Shown here: positions 33,272 through 41,671 of the stretch, piece by piece
How positions within the stretch are numbered: position 1 is the stretch's first letter
Layout of the letters: every line of letters begins with the position of its first letter
DNA from: an uncultured Coriobacteriaceae bacterium
Lineage (GTDB): Bacteria > Actinomycetota > Coriobacteriia > Coriobacteriales > Eggerthellaceae
Length of the DNA stretch: 43,602 nt
Direction: 5' to 3'
Assembly (NCBI GenBank): GCA_900539675.1
Contig: UQDJ01000012.1
Span: 1-43,602, forward strand
Notes under the pieces: generated by a model
What the model saw: the letters and a program-made list of their open reading frames with translations, nothing else
The model's database searches: none
Told to the model about the DNA's origin: nothing
Position numbers and translations under genes: made by a program

Positions 33272-33745
33272 TCAACGCTTGTATTTATTAAGTAGCTCTT
33301 GGGGAATGTGGCAATAGTCGTTGGGGAATTTATCAAGGTGATCCTGGTGCTCTTCGGCACTTGGAATATAGTGTTCAAGCGTTTTCACTTCCACAACAAT
33401 TCTGCTGGAATCTGGCCGATTTTCAATAAATCGTTTTGCTTGAGCTAGATGTGAGGGGTTTTCGCTATAAATGCCCGTGCGGTATTTATGCCCAACATCA
33501 ATGCCCTGTTTGTCAACGCTGTAGGGGTCAATAATCTCAAAGAAGTACCCCATAAGATCTTCGATGGATACCTGGGATTCATCGAAGATGGTTTTCACGC
33601 ACTCAGCATATCCGTCGTATGGGCCATCAAGGGTATTGCTTGTTCCGTTGGCTCTGCCAGCTTCGGTGGAGATAACTCCTGGTAGCGTTTTGATGAATGC
33701 CTGTACGCCCCACAAACATCCGCCAGCAATATAAATTGTTTCCAT
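33272..33745 (-). CDS. msrA: Peptide methionine sulfoxide reductase MsrA
   Basis: Repairs the S-epimer of methionine sulfoxide in proteins. It has 157 residues, a minimal form. The catalytic motif is GGCLWG with C9 as nucleophile; the family norm is GGCFWG, so a Leu replaces the aromatic Phe of the substrate pocket. DPYSVDKQGIDVGHKYRTGIY matches the DPTQ...GxQYRS region. No C-terminal resolving cysteines are present, so thioredoxin (trxA is in this window) or another reductant must act directly. The reading frame is intact. Confidence 0.92.
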   Translation of the reverse strand: METIYIAGGCLWGVQAFIKTLPGVISTEAGRANGTSNTLDGPYDGYAECVKTIFDESQVSIEDLMGYFFEIIDPYSVDKQGIDVGHKYRTGIYSENPSHLAQAKRFIENRPDSSRIVVEVKTLEHYIPSAEEHQDHLDKFPNDYCHIPQELLNKYKR

Positions 33746-33776
33746 AATCGAAGAGCCACTTTCTGGTTAAGAGATG

Positions 33777-33799
33777 CTGTTGCCAAGAGTTGGCAGCAG
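33777..33799. promoter_or_regulatory. Palindrome in the msrA leader
   Basis: CTG-T-TGCCAA-GAG-TTGGCA-G-CAG is a 23-base palindrome with two mismatched positions, 32 bases upstream of the msrA ATG. It could be an operator or a 5' hairpin. Confidence 0.4.
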
Positions 33800-33832
33800 G
33801 TTTTTCACTACACTATACAAAGATATACCGCG

Positions 33833-33961
33833 CTAGGCCATCGAACTATGTATGGCAAGATATGCGATGACGGCAAAACCCGCTATGACCGATCCCAAGG
33901 CGATGAGCAGACCCCATTTGAGCAGGAACTTCGCATATTTTATTTGATCATGTCTATTCAT
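33833..33961 (-). CDS. Small single-pass membrane protein, 42 aa
   Basis: A 42-codon ORF with a polar basic N-terminus followed by a hydrophobic segment of about 20 residues (WGLLIALGSVIAGFAVIAYL), so a one-helix membrane peptide. It starts nine bases after the stop of the frameshifted upstream gene. No good ribosome site is visible, which fits coupled translation. It is not a homologue of anything I recognise. Confidence 0.5.
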   Translation of the reverse strand: MNRHDQIKYAKFLLKWGLLIALGSVIAGFAVIAYLAIHSSMA

Positions 33962-33970
33962 TAGCTATGA

Positions 33971-35048
33971 TCACGCTGCCGGGTAGGGGTATGTTGTGGT
34001 GATGGCGTCAACGAGTGGTGTTTCACGATAGAAGTTGACAGTAATGAAAGTGGATTCGCTTTTCAGTGCGTCGTTCTGCGGCCAATCTGGTGGGTATCCT
34101 GGACGCTGAGAGCAGCAAAACGAAAAATCTATTCCACACGCTTGGTAAAGAGACAGTTGCCGATATCGGTATGGTCCTATCGGGCGACCAGGCAAATCGA
34201 TGCCGTTTAACTGCTCGCACGTGCATCCGCGGTAATCCTCGGTGACCAGTATTCGCGGTACCATAAAAATATGACCCAACACACGCGCCGCTTCGTCGAA
34301 TGCTTGAGGGTCTGCGCCGGCAGCTGCCCCCCCAGGCTTTAGCTGTGTCTCTATCGCCGTGCTTGATGGCGGTAAAGATGTTGCCATGTTCCATTCCGGC
34401 TCCATTGCCCTGAGCATCAAGGATTTGGGTACCCACAAAAGGGTAGTATGAAGCATCTACGGCATCCATGATCTCTTGGGTTTCAAGCGTTTCAGCAAGC
34501 CATTTGTTCCAGGCGCTACGATCTGTGCCAAGGGGTACAATGCGAAAGCCCTGGATTCTGCCTGAAAGCACACCGCGCTCCGACACAAGTGTCGTGGCTC
34601 GTCCGCCGGCAACTGCGAGTTCAATCGTGCGCATTTCTATAGTACGGGTGCGTTCAGGGCCGTTGGTAACCACGATCTCTCGGGCGCGAAGGGGTGCCAG
34701 CGCTTCGGCTAGGGCGGGGCAGGGGTTACCCTCCTCGTCGACTAGGCCATGCGGTTGAAATCTTTTTATCATCTTGCGGCGCCATTCCTCGCGATCGGGC
34801 CGTTCCTCCGCGATCCGGGACAGGTTCATGGTGTAAATATTGCAGGCGAACATTGCCGGATCGAAGCCGCCCAAAAGAACGAAAATGTCTTCAGGGGAGA
34901 ATACAAATTCATCGATAGGTATATCTTTTGGCTTTCGTTTATTAAAGAACACTGCCGCGCGCCTCCATTTTGCAACGGCCCTTTGTTCTATGAGTTCACC
35001 GACATATTCCCATGGGATATCTTGGTTACTATCAGGTAATACGGGCAA
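33971..35048 (-). pseudogene. Unrecognised gene interrupted by a frameshift at a 7-G run
   Basis: Two overlapping frames clearly belong to one gene. The first (from TTG at 35048, about 240 residues) makes sense up to AKAWGG; the second takes over at the homopolymer 34327-34333 (seven C on the plus strand) and continues AAAGADPQAFDEAARVLGHIF to a stop at 33971. Removing one G gives a single ORF of 358 residues. The middle part has beta-rich segments (REIVVTNGPERTRTIEMRTIEL). The C-terminal part contains several cysteines. I do not recognise the family. It may be a pseudogene, a phase-variable gene or a sequencing error. Confidence 0.65.
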
Positions 35049-35219
35049 GAAATAACCTTAGAGCCGTTTCAGCTGTATTGGAACTGTATGGGCTTGAGAC
35101 TAGTCCAAGGAAGCCTGCACTACAGCACGAAAAGCAATGAAGTAACATCTATTTTACGTAGTTACCTGCGAAAACGTTGGAGTTAAGCGAAATGGTATGC
35201 GTGAGCATTTGAGTTCGGT

Positions 35220-35399
35220 TTAATTGTCTGTATGCTTGCTGGCATTGGATTTGAAAACCAAAATTGCTTTTGCAGCTGCAGTAACTGACATAGTTACCAG
35301 TTCAAATCCCTGTTGTAGCATTTCGTTTGACTTGTCTTCTATTTTTTCTGCCATATTGTTTGCTTTAGGCGAATATTCGATAACGACTGCTTTATACAT
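35220..35399 (-). CDS. DUF4177-like small protein, 59 aa
   Basis: A 59-codon ORF starting MYKAVVIEYSPKANNMAEKI and containing GFELVTMSVT, the pattern of the small DUF4177-type proteins (a beta strand, a helix, then GWELV-like and a final strand). AGAGGGGG lies about ten bases upstream of the ATG. The function is unknown for the family. It lies 70 bases downstream of the 139-aa gene on the same strand. Confidence 0.62.
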   Translation of the reverse strand: MYKAVVIEYSPKANNMAEKIEDKSNEMLQQGFELVTMSVTAAAKAILVFKSNASKHTDN

Positions 35400-35469
35400 T
35401 CCCCGTGCCCCCTCTACTTGTTTTTATTTAATTGTAGTGGGCGTAGGCTTTCAAAAGTTTTCCGGAATC

Positions 35470-35889
35470 TTAAATATTGTCGGTGACTAGCGCGTAGATC
35501 ATGTCCCAAGTAATGATCTTGCGAATAGCCCCGCAGGCGCGCCTATAATCCCCTGATTTTGCTGCAGCCTCGTAAGCTTTTTTGACGGTGAGTTCATCTA
35601 TCCCTACCGCTTCAGCTATCCAGAGCAGCGATGCTGCATTCATGAGGCTGTTGTAGCATTTTCGCGCGCTTTTGTTCGGGTTATTCCTTGAATAGGAGCC
35701 AGAGCCTTTGGTTTCGTTGCTGCGAAACCATATGACCATGTGCTCCTTTTCGGTGTTACCTGTTTTTTCTGGTGAGTCATGGACTTCACTAATATATCTA
35801 TCCGAATAGGGATAGTGCTCTTTTTTCGTTGCAAGAATATCCGCGAACTTACGGCATTGTAGGTCGTTATCTGCAATCATCTGAACCAC
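35470..35889 (-). CDS. Hypothetical protein, 139 aa
   Basis: Not recognised. A soluble, basic protein; the last 75 residues (RNNPNKSARKCYNSLMNAASLLWIAEAVGIDE and on) look like a compact helical domain with conserved-looking aromatic residues. Start is GTG at 35889 or ATG at 35880; neither has a strong ribosome site. It heads the minus-strand pair with the DUF4177-like gene. Composition and isolation suggest an accessory gene. Confidence 0.6.
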   Translation of the reverse strand: MVQMIADNDLQCRKFADILATKKEHYPYSDRYISEVHDSPEKTGNTEKEHMVIWFRSNETKGSGSYSRNNPNKSARKCYNSLMNAASLLWIAEAVGIDELTVKKAYEAAAKSGDYRRACGAIRKIITWDMIYALVTDNI

Positions 35890-36102
35890 TTAACTTTTAG
35901 GTCTTTGTGCTAATTGACAGAGCATCCTTTGTTGTTCGTCTAGGCATATCTATTGTGCATACCTAAAACGCTCGTGGCGCTATTTGCCTGACTTCCAAGT
36001 ATAAAGTGCCATACCTGCAGAGGCTATAAATGCAACACGATTGACGGCAATCAGCGGCAGTGTTTCGTCTCCTGTTTGCTCGCATTGTGTCGCGTGCAAT
36101 GA

Positions 36103-36289
36103 CTAGCTTACAATATCTAAGAACAGCTTGTTGTACTCATCCCAAGGGATCTTCTCTACTCAGGGTAGGGCATTGATTTGATTCCCTCATGAGTCGAAGA
36201 GTCCTCTGAATGTCCCATCCGCTGATATCAAGCACATTGTCGAGCTTCCATTCGATGACATCCCTAGGATCATCGAGGCGCAGGTTCGG
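36103..36289 (-). pseudogene. Probable gene remnant downstream of the CPBP gene
   Basis: The minus strand reads NLRLDDPRDVIEWKLDNVL and on for about 45 residues in one frame, then VEKIPWDEYNKLFLDIVS and a stop in another, with a TGA between. The composition is protein-like, so this looks like the 3' part of a decayed gene. No start or ribosome site is visible. The rest of the gap 35890-36102 shows nothing I can support. Confidence 0.3.
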
Positions 36290-36291
36290 TT

Positions 36292-37062
36292 TTAATTCTG
36301 TTTGGCGTATTTCGTTGCACTAAGACCCATTACTAAAGAAGCTGCGGTCAGCAGAACCAGCCCGGCGATAAGAGGTGCACCCAGTTGCAACACGAACAGA
36401 GACATGATGGTGTTCACGCAACCGTGAAGCACACAGCACCACATCACTGATCCATTGCGCCGGCGCAGCCCGGCGAGCCAAAATGAAAGCAATATCGCTT
36501 GAACAACGAACAGCGGAAACGGAAAACCGATGTGTGAATCGCCTGGCGTAAACCACAGCGGTAGGTGCCAAAGGCCCCAGATAAGGCCAACAGCAAGTGT
36601 TGCCACCGGATAAGGCAGGCGCCGTTCAAATTCGGGCTGCAGTATGCCACGCCAACCAAGTTCTTCGCTCATACCGCCGCTCACGGTGATGCCGGCTATT
36701 AGCACAACTGGCACCGATGCCAAGGAAATTGCAGGGTTGAGCCCTGCTGAGGTAAGTCCGAACACCGCCAGGATGCCCAAAATGAGGGCAACAAGCCACC
36801 CGACAGACCGAATAGAACCATCGAACAAAAAGGAACGAAGACCGTCCAAGGTGCGTATAGCGGGGCAGACTGCAAAGGCAGCAAGCGTAGGCCCGAAGCC
36901 GCCTACGAAAAAGAGCACCTGTGACACAGTGTTGGTCACATCGGCTGCACCACTTGTTGCCAGTGCTGCACGAACGCCCCAGCAAATCCATGTGATTCCA
37001 AAGGCAATCAGGGTAAATCGACCAATCGAAATAATGTCTTCACGTGCATCCCCCAAGGTCAA
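36292..37062 (-). CDS. CPBP-family intramembrane protease
   Basis: CAAX-protease/bacteriocin-processing (CPBP) family membrane protein of 256 residues with about eight hydrophobic helices. Motif 1 is the EExxxR-type SEELGWRG, motif 2 the GLIWGLWHLPLW segment with its histidine, and a later histidine occurs in CCVLHGCVNT; these form the proposed intramembrane glutamic-protease site. The start is TTG at 37062 or 37056; GGAGG lies four and ten bases before them. In other bacteria such proteins give immunity to self-made bacteriocins, but no bacteriocin gene is visible nearby. Confidence 0.85.
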   Translation of the reverse strand: MTLGDAREDIISIGRFTLIAFGITWICWGVRAALATSGAADVTNTVSQVLFFVGGFGPTLAAFAVCPAIRTLDGLRSFLFDGSIRSVGWLVALILGILAVFGLTSAGLNPAISLASVPVVLIAGITVSGGMSEELGWRGILQPEFERRLPYPVATLAVGLIWGLWHLPLWFTPGDSHIGFPFPLFVVQAILLSFWLAGLRRRNGSVMWCCVLHGCVNTIMSLFVLQLGAPLIAGLVLLTAASLVMGLSATKYAKQN

Positions 37063-37219
37063 ACCACCTCCACGTTTTTGTGCCTATTGTACTGGAATAA
37101 CATGGGGCTAGTGGGATGCAAGGTGGGGCTCGTCGCGCTCTACATGTCGGGGTTGACACTCGCGGTGGATATTCCCGTGCGTTTCAGTATCTTTTGAACG
37201 TATGTGGGGTAATTGGATT

Positions 37220-38134
37220 TTAGAAGCGTTCTTTATGCACCTTTGCTTTGAGGCTTTCATCGAGTGGGCGGTATGAGGGGATGCTTTCGGGCATGCCCAG
37301 CGACAGGATGGCTTCCAGTTGGTAGGGCGCAGGGATGTTAAGCAGGTCGGCAACGAAGTCTTGCGTGGAGCGGCCATCGGCGGCAGTGCGCATGCGGCCC
37401 TGAATCCAACAGCTGGCAACTCCGCTGGCAGAAGCTTCCAAGTGCATGTTCGCCATGATGATGGAACAGTCTTCGATCCAGGTGTCTGACGTGCTCGGGT
37501 CGGCCACAACCACAATGGCGGCATCGGCGCCGGTGAGCATGCTGGATCCATGGTCACGGCAGTTTGCTAGTGAGTTAAGCGTTGTGTGATCGCGTACGAC
37601 GATAAGCTCCCAAGGTCGTAGTTTCATACCTGATGCAGAGCGAAGACCTGCCTCGATGATGCGTTCAAGAAGTTTCTCAGGTACCGGATTACCTGAATAC
37701 GCGCGCACGCTTTTGCGGCGGCTCATCGCGGCGAGCACATCGACGCCTCCTTGCGGTGCAAACTCGTCTTTTTCGGGTACGATTTCAATCCAACAGCCGT
37801 CCGGATCCTCAATAAAGTGCAGTCCCATGGCCTCGTTTATAAAACAGACGCATCCCATCTCCTTGTGCTTGGCAAGGGCAAGGGGGTAATCGGGCACCGT
37901 GAAGCAGATATGCGAGTCACGTCCACCGTTGTCGTAGGGCTCTATACGTCCGCGGTTCCATGTGAGTTCGATCTGAAAACCCGCAGCCTCGTCTCCGATG
38001 AATACGTTTGTCCACGAGCCGTCTTCGGGCCCCATGCGGCGAATCTCTGTCAATCCGAGTGCTTCTTTGTAGAACGCAAGTGATTTCTCTAAATCAAGCA
38101 CATGCAGGCAGCGATGAACGGCTTTGCTGGTCAT
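37220..38134 (-). CDS. Glyoxalase-nitroreductase fusion protein
   Basis: A 304-residue two-domain protein. Residues 1-122 are a glyoxalase I-type VOC domain with the expected metal ligands H7, E56, H75 and E117 (HRCLHVLDLEKSLAFYKEALGL; FQIELTW; DSHICFTV; CWIEIVP). Residues 132-304 are an FMN nitroreductase fold (MSRRKSVRAYSGNPVPEKLLERIIEAG; RPWELIVVRD; C-terminal SLGMPE). AAAGGAGC precedes the ATG. Fusing methylglyoxal detoxification to a flavin reductase suggests electrophile stress. I have not seen this pairing described, but related fusions may exist in Coriobacteriia. Confidence 0.88.
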   Translation of the reverse strand: MTSKAVHRCLHVLDLEKSLAFYKEALGLTEIRRMGPEDGSWTNVFIGDEAAGFQIELTWNRGRIEPYDNGGRDSHICFTVPDYPLALAKHKEMGCVCFINEAMGLHFIEDPDGCWIEIVPEKDEFAPQGGVDVLAAMSRRKSVRAYSGNPVPEKLLERIIEAGLRSASGMKLRPWELIVVRDHTTLNSLANCRDHGSSMLTGADAAIVVVADPSTSDTWIEDCSIIMANMHLEASASGVASCWIQGRMRTAADGRSTQDFVADLLNIPAPYQLEAILSLGMPESIPSYRPLDESLKAKVHKERF

Positions 38135-38335
38135 GATAGCTCCTTTGTGTTTCGGTCGTAGTCTCGTAATAGGATGATACTATCACTTGTGACATCCGCC
38201 TATCTTTGGCCTCTGTCTATCCGCTCGTCCTGTCCCATCTGCGTACCCGCGCGATGCTGATTTTTCCTGGGTGCTCTGATAGGCTACAGGTAGTACATCT
38301 AAACGAGCATCAATCGGCGGCGGCAAGGAGTTGGC

Positions 38336-39199
38336 ATGGATACCACAAAGTTCAATATCTCGCACGAGGAGCTTGAGCGCATAGGTGCACTCAGTGGAAT
38401 CGATGTTTCGTTTACCACGGATAATGAACGCTCCGAAGACAAGACCTGTGCCGATGATGTTCGCCAGCTGCTTGAAGAGCTTGGCAAGGCTGCGTTTTCG
38501 AATGACGGGGATGTGTTCGCGCGCTTCGTCGCTGATAATCGCGCGCGCATTCACGAACTTGCCCTGTACAGCAACGAGGTGGCAGAGCTGGTTGTTCTGG
38601 GTTACAAATTTGGCATCAGCGCCGGCAATGCAGGCTGCATGAATGACCTGGGCGCTCTGTACTACCTCGGCGACCTTGTTGAGCAGGATTACGCCAAAGC
38701 GGCAGAGCTTTACGAGATGGCTATGGACCATGGTTGCTATCAGTCCATTATCAACCTGGGCTACATCTACGAGTATGGGCGAACTGGAAAACGCGATCTT
38801 GAGCGTGCGTATCGCTACTATGCCCTTGCCGCCGCGCTGGCCCCATCCAGCGAAGCTGTCTATAAGATGGGGGATATGTACAGCCGCGGCATCTTGGGCA
38901 AGCAAGATCTATCCAAGGCGATGGCGCTCTGGGAGCGCAGTTTCGAGCTTGCCGACGGCATCGTCGAGCTAGCACAGCCCGCGGTGCGCATCGCCAAGCT
39001 CCTTATTGATCCTGAAGCCCAGAAACAGGGAATCGATCAGAATCCCTTGCGTGCACTCTATCTTTTCCAACAGGCTGAGATTGGGCTTAGGATAGATATC
39101 CAGAAAAACGGGATGACATACTATCAAAAGCGTCTTGAAGAAGCTATTGCAGGGCAAGAAACTGCCCGTGCGCTCGTTGAGGAGAAGCTGATAGTATAA
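38336..39199 (+). CDS. Sel1-repeat protein
   Basis: A 287-residue soluble helical-repeat protein. Three to four Sel1-like repeats are visible: AGNAGCMNDLGALYYLGDLVEQDYAKAAELYEMAMDHG, CYQSIINLGYIYEYGRTGKRDLERAYRYYALAA and EAVYKMGDMYSRGILGKQDLSKAMALWERSFELA. The N-terminal 100 residues are helical without repeats and there is no signal peptide. AAGGAG precedes the ATG. Such proteins scaffold protein complexes; no partner is indicated. The gene is divergent from the glyoxalase fusion and convergent with the surface-protein gene. Confidence 0.85.
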   Translation: MDTTKFNISHEELERIGALSGIDVSFTTDNERSEDKTCADDVRQLLEELGKAAFSNDGDVFARFVADNRARIHELALYSNEVAELVVLGYKFGISAGNAGCMNDLGALYYLGDLVEQDYAKAAELYEMAMDHGCYQSIINLGYIYEYGRTGKRDLERAYRYYALAAALAPSSEAVYKMGDMYSRGILGKQDLSKAMALWERSFELADGIVELAQPAVRIAKLLIDPEAQKQGIDQNPLRALYLFQQAEIGLRIDIQKNGMTYYQKRLEEAIAGQETARALVEEKLIV

Positions 39200-39202
39200 C
39201 GG

Positions 39203-39316
39203 TTCAGCTCTTAGGTGCGACGGCGCGTGCAGGTGCCGGCGCTTGACGGTGCACGCAGTTTCGGTGTTACGGTGCGTGAAGGGGCCGGCGTGACAGCGAA
39301 TTCAGCTCTCCGGTGC
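39203..39316 (+). repeat. Degenerate repeats downstream of the Sel1 gene
   Basis: TTCAGCTCTTAGGTGCG (39204) recurs as TTCAGCTCTCCGGTGCG (39301). Between them lie several GGTGC/GCCGGCG variants (for example CAGGTGCCGGCG and AGGGGCCGGCG). Confidence 0.5.
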
Positions 39317-39333
39317 GCCGACCCCTTTTATTC
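39281..39333 (+). terminator. Terminator between convergent genes
   Basis: GGGG-C-CGGCG (39281-39290) pairs with CGCCG-A-CCCC (39316-39325), one mismatch, followed by TTTTATT. It terminates the Sel1 gene; the opposite strand has no U tract. Confidence 0.6.
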
Positions 39334-39339
39334 TCGTCG

Positions 39340-41394
39340 TTAGCGCCTTGCGCGGTTTCTTGCAACAGCTGCTGCTGTCACCGCTGCTATTGCTGCGACG
39401 GTTGCGATAATGCCTGCTACGATAGCTGCCATACCTTTTTCATCGCCGGTCTTGGCCAGGACGCTCTTGTCGGAATCTCCCGTGCCACTATCCAGGCCGC
39501 TCTTGTCAGAATCTCCCTCATCAGCAGCAGGTGCAGCCTTGGCGACGTTCGGGGTGAGCGTCGAAGCGCCCAGGACCTTGATCATCTGCTCCGCCTTGGC
39601 GGCATCGCCAGTCTCCCACTCGGGGGCTGCTCCCGCCACTTCCCACTTGACGAAGTTGTATCCGTCATTTGGCTGTGCGCCAAGCTGGATTTCCGCTCCA
39701 TAGAGCACGTGCTCTAAGATGCTAACCTGATCGCCGGTAGAGGGCTGCACCATCCAGGCCCGCACATTGTCCGCCTGTTTCACCTCAACGGTGTAGAAGT
39801 CCATGGTGAACAGTGACGGTCCCTGGTCAATCACCTCGATCACAGCGGCCCCTGCGGTTTCGTATCCCGATCCAAAATTAAGTGTGTAGGTACCTTCGGG
39901 AAGATCATTGGGGAAGCGGTAGTAGCCCACATGGCTTCCGTCCAGCCACTCCTCAGCGGCGTAGGCGGTGCCGTCTGCCGCGATGGCCTTCACGTTTTCG
40001 AGGCCAGTAGCGCCTGCGCCGTTGTCGTTTACAAGAAGCAAGCTGTTTTCGGTTCCGATGACCACGCGTGGCGATGCACCCACAATCCCGAAGCTATCGT
40101 CTATGGAGACCTTTCCCTCTGCGTAGGTCCAAATAGACAGGAAGCTGCCGGCGTCAGAACGTTCGGCATAGCTCAGCATACCGCCTTCGGTGGCGCCGAT
40201 GTTGACGTCATCGAGGATGACGTGGTTACCTTGGAAGTCCTCGGCCTGGGAGGCGAACTGTATGGCAGCGTCGGTGCCCTCGATGGTGATGGAGGGCGTT
40301 CCCTTCAAGATGAGGTTTCCGGCGATGGAACCTGGTTTGGTAACGTTGAGGTTGATGCCTTTGGTGCTATCCGCGGAGTCTCCCAGTGCAGTGACGCTGG
40401 AGCTGTCGATGGTCAGATCGCCGTCGGTGACAGTGATGGCGGTGTCCCAGGTGCCAACGCCCTCAGCGCGGAGGGTAGATCCTTGGACAAGCATGTTGCC
40501 GACAACTTCGATGACGTGTCCGGAGCTGCTCGCGCTTACGGTGGAGTTGTCGGTGATCTCAAGACCCTTCATCGCAAGGATGCCGGTCGAAGTGTCAGAA
40601 TCGATGGTTATTTTGGAGTCGGCGATGGATGCGGTGTCCCACATCTTCATGCCGGAGCCGCTGACTTTGACCTCAGTTCCGGAGATGACCACGTCTCCGG
40701 TGAAGCTCGCCGCATGGGTGTTCGCCAGCCCGCTCTGCTCGGTTCCCAGGTTCACCAGGGCGGCATCGGTGATATTGGTGGAGCCAGCGACCACAAGGCC
40801 GTTCGAGCCACCGGTGGTGGCAACGGTCGCATTGCCGGTGATGACCAGGTTACCGTTGACGAACGTACCGAACAAGCCTTCTGCCAAGGTGGAGATATTG
40901 AGCTCGACGCCGTTTTCGATATTAAGATCACCCTCGCAGTAGAGGCCGGCGTTGTCGTTGCCCGTGGCGCTGATCGAGGCGCTGGAGGAGGCATCACCGG
41001 TGATCGTGAGGTCGCCCTCGCAGTAAATAGCCGCGTTTATGTCCGTCGAGCTTTGAGAATCCACGCTGCAGACGACGGTATTTTCGCCCTGCAGGTGAAT
41101 GGTGGCCCCGTCAGGAACCACGATCGCCGCATCGGCTCCCTGCATGTCGGATACCTGGATGTCAGCGTCCTTGAGCGTGAGTGTGCCTGCCGATCCGGCG
41201 GGATCCCACTTCCACCCATCGCCCTGGTTGGGGGACGAGGGATCGGATATTACGATCGGGTCGGTGACTGTCGCGGCTAAGGCAGGTGGGGCCGTTAGGG
41301 CAAGCCCGAAGACGGCCAGCACGCTGGCCAGAGCCCCGGCAGCCAGCAGCGAGATCCAGTTTCCGTATGATTTTGAAACACTCGTGCGTTTCAT
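39340..41394 (-). CDS. LAxTG wall-anchored beta-repeat surface protein
   Basis: A secreted protein of 684 residues. The signal peptide has basic MKRTSVSK, a hydrophobic core and a probable ALA cleavage site at 38-40. Residues 60-450 are repeated short beta strands rich in T, S, V, D and N (GDLTITGDASSS, GNLVITGNATV, ITDNSTVSASSSG), as in right-handed beta-helix adhesins. Near 570-640 comes an InlB-B/Flg_new-like segment (PNDGYNFVKWEV). The C-terminus has a sorting signal: LAKTGD (646-651), a hydrophobic helix and RNRARR. Start at 41394 because GGAGG is six bases upstream; an earlier in-frame ATG at 41430 would precede the signal peptide. Ligand unknown. Confidence 0.88.
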   Translation of the reverse strand: MKRTSVSKSYGNWISLLAAGALASVLAVFGLALTAPPALAATVTDPIVISDPSSPNQGDGWKWDPAGSAGTLTLKDADIQVSDMQGADAAIVVPDGATIHLQGENTVVCSVDSQSSTDINAAIYCEGDLTITGDASSSASISATGNDNAGLYCEGDLNIENGVELNISTLAEGLFGTFVNGNLVITGNATVATTGGSNGLVVAGSTNITDAALVNLGTEQSGLANTHAASFTGDVVISGTEVKVSGSGMKMWDTASIADSKITIDSDTSTGILAMKGLEITDNSTVSASSSGHVIEVVGNMLVQGSTLRAEGVGTWDTAITVTDGDLTIDSSSVTALGDSADSTKGINLNVTKPGSIAGNLILKGTPSITIEGTDAAIQFASQAEDFQGNHVILDDVNIGATEGGMLSYAERSDAGSFLSIWTYAEGKVSIDDSFGIVGASPRVVIGTENSLLLVNDNGAGATGLENVKAIAADGTAYAAEEWLDGSHVGYYRFPNDLPEGTYTLNFGSGYETAGAAVIEVIDQGPSLFTMDFYTVEVKQADNVRAWMVQPSTGDQVSILEHVLYGAEIQLGAQPNDGYNFVKWEVAGAAPEWETGDAAKAEQMIKVLGASTLTPNVAKAAPAADEGDSDKSGLDSGTGDSDKSVLAKTGDEKGMAAIVAGIIATVAAIAAVTAAAVARNRARR

Positions 41395-41417
41395 CGCGCA
41401 CCTCCAAGGTAGAGCAG

Positions 41418-41446
41418 GCTCGCAGCGCATTGGCTGTGCTGCGAGC
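41418..41446. promoter_or_regulatory. 9-bp inverted repeat before the surface-protein gene
   Basis: GCTCGCAGC (41418-41426) and GCTGCGAGC (41438-41446) are perfect inverted copies 11 bases apart, 23 bases upstream of the start codon. The 11-base string GCTCGCAGCGC at 41418 also occurs at 42947 upstream of the LuxR-type gene, so it may be a shared operator. Confidence 0.5.
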
Positions 41447-41455
41447 TACAGACCT

Positions 41456-41505
41456 AAATTCATAAGCAGGGCAGGAATACCTTCGTGCTCTGCTCGTATG
41501 AATTT
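41456..41505. repeat. 50-bp imperfect palindrome
   Basis: AAATTCATA (41456-41464) mirrors TATGAATTT (41497-41505), with AGCAG/CTGCT and GCA/TGC extending the arms inward. It lies in the gap between the LuxR-type gene and the surface gene and could be a terminator for the former or an operator for the latter. Confidence 0.5.
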
Positions 41506-41595
41506 TATTATTGGCGCGACGGCACCTGCCCACCCGAATACAAGGGAAAAAGGATGGGGCTTTAGTGGTACGTACGTTGTGGTTTTGGAGGGGAT

Positions 41596-41661
41596 GTGCG
41601 GGTAGGGCCGGTGCTATGTGCGGGTAGGGCCGGGGCTGTGCGCGGGTAGTGCCGGGGCCGC
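41596..41661. repeat. 22-bp tandem repeat, three copies
   Basis: Three adjacent 22-base units, at 41596, 41618 and 41640, built on GTGCGGGTAGGGCCGGGGCT. The first two differ at two positions and the third is more diverged. The array ends ten bases from the stop codon of the LuxR-type gene. Confidence 0.88.
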
Positions 41662-41671
41662 GATGCCGGGG

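Noticed and set aside
35224..35490. 88-aa plus-strand ORF
   Set aside because: It is antisense to the DUF4177-like gene, which has a better ribosome site and a recognisable pattern.
38183..38905. 240-aa minus-strand ORF over the Sel1 gene
   Set aside because: The plus frame has Sel1 repeats and an AAGGAG site; the minus frame has neither a motif nor a ribosome site.
39931..41280. 449-aa plus-strand ORF over the surface-protein gene
   Set aside because: It is glycine, alanine and valine-rich noise opposite a gene with signal peptide, sorting signal and ribosome site.
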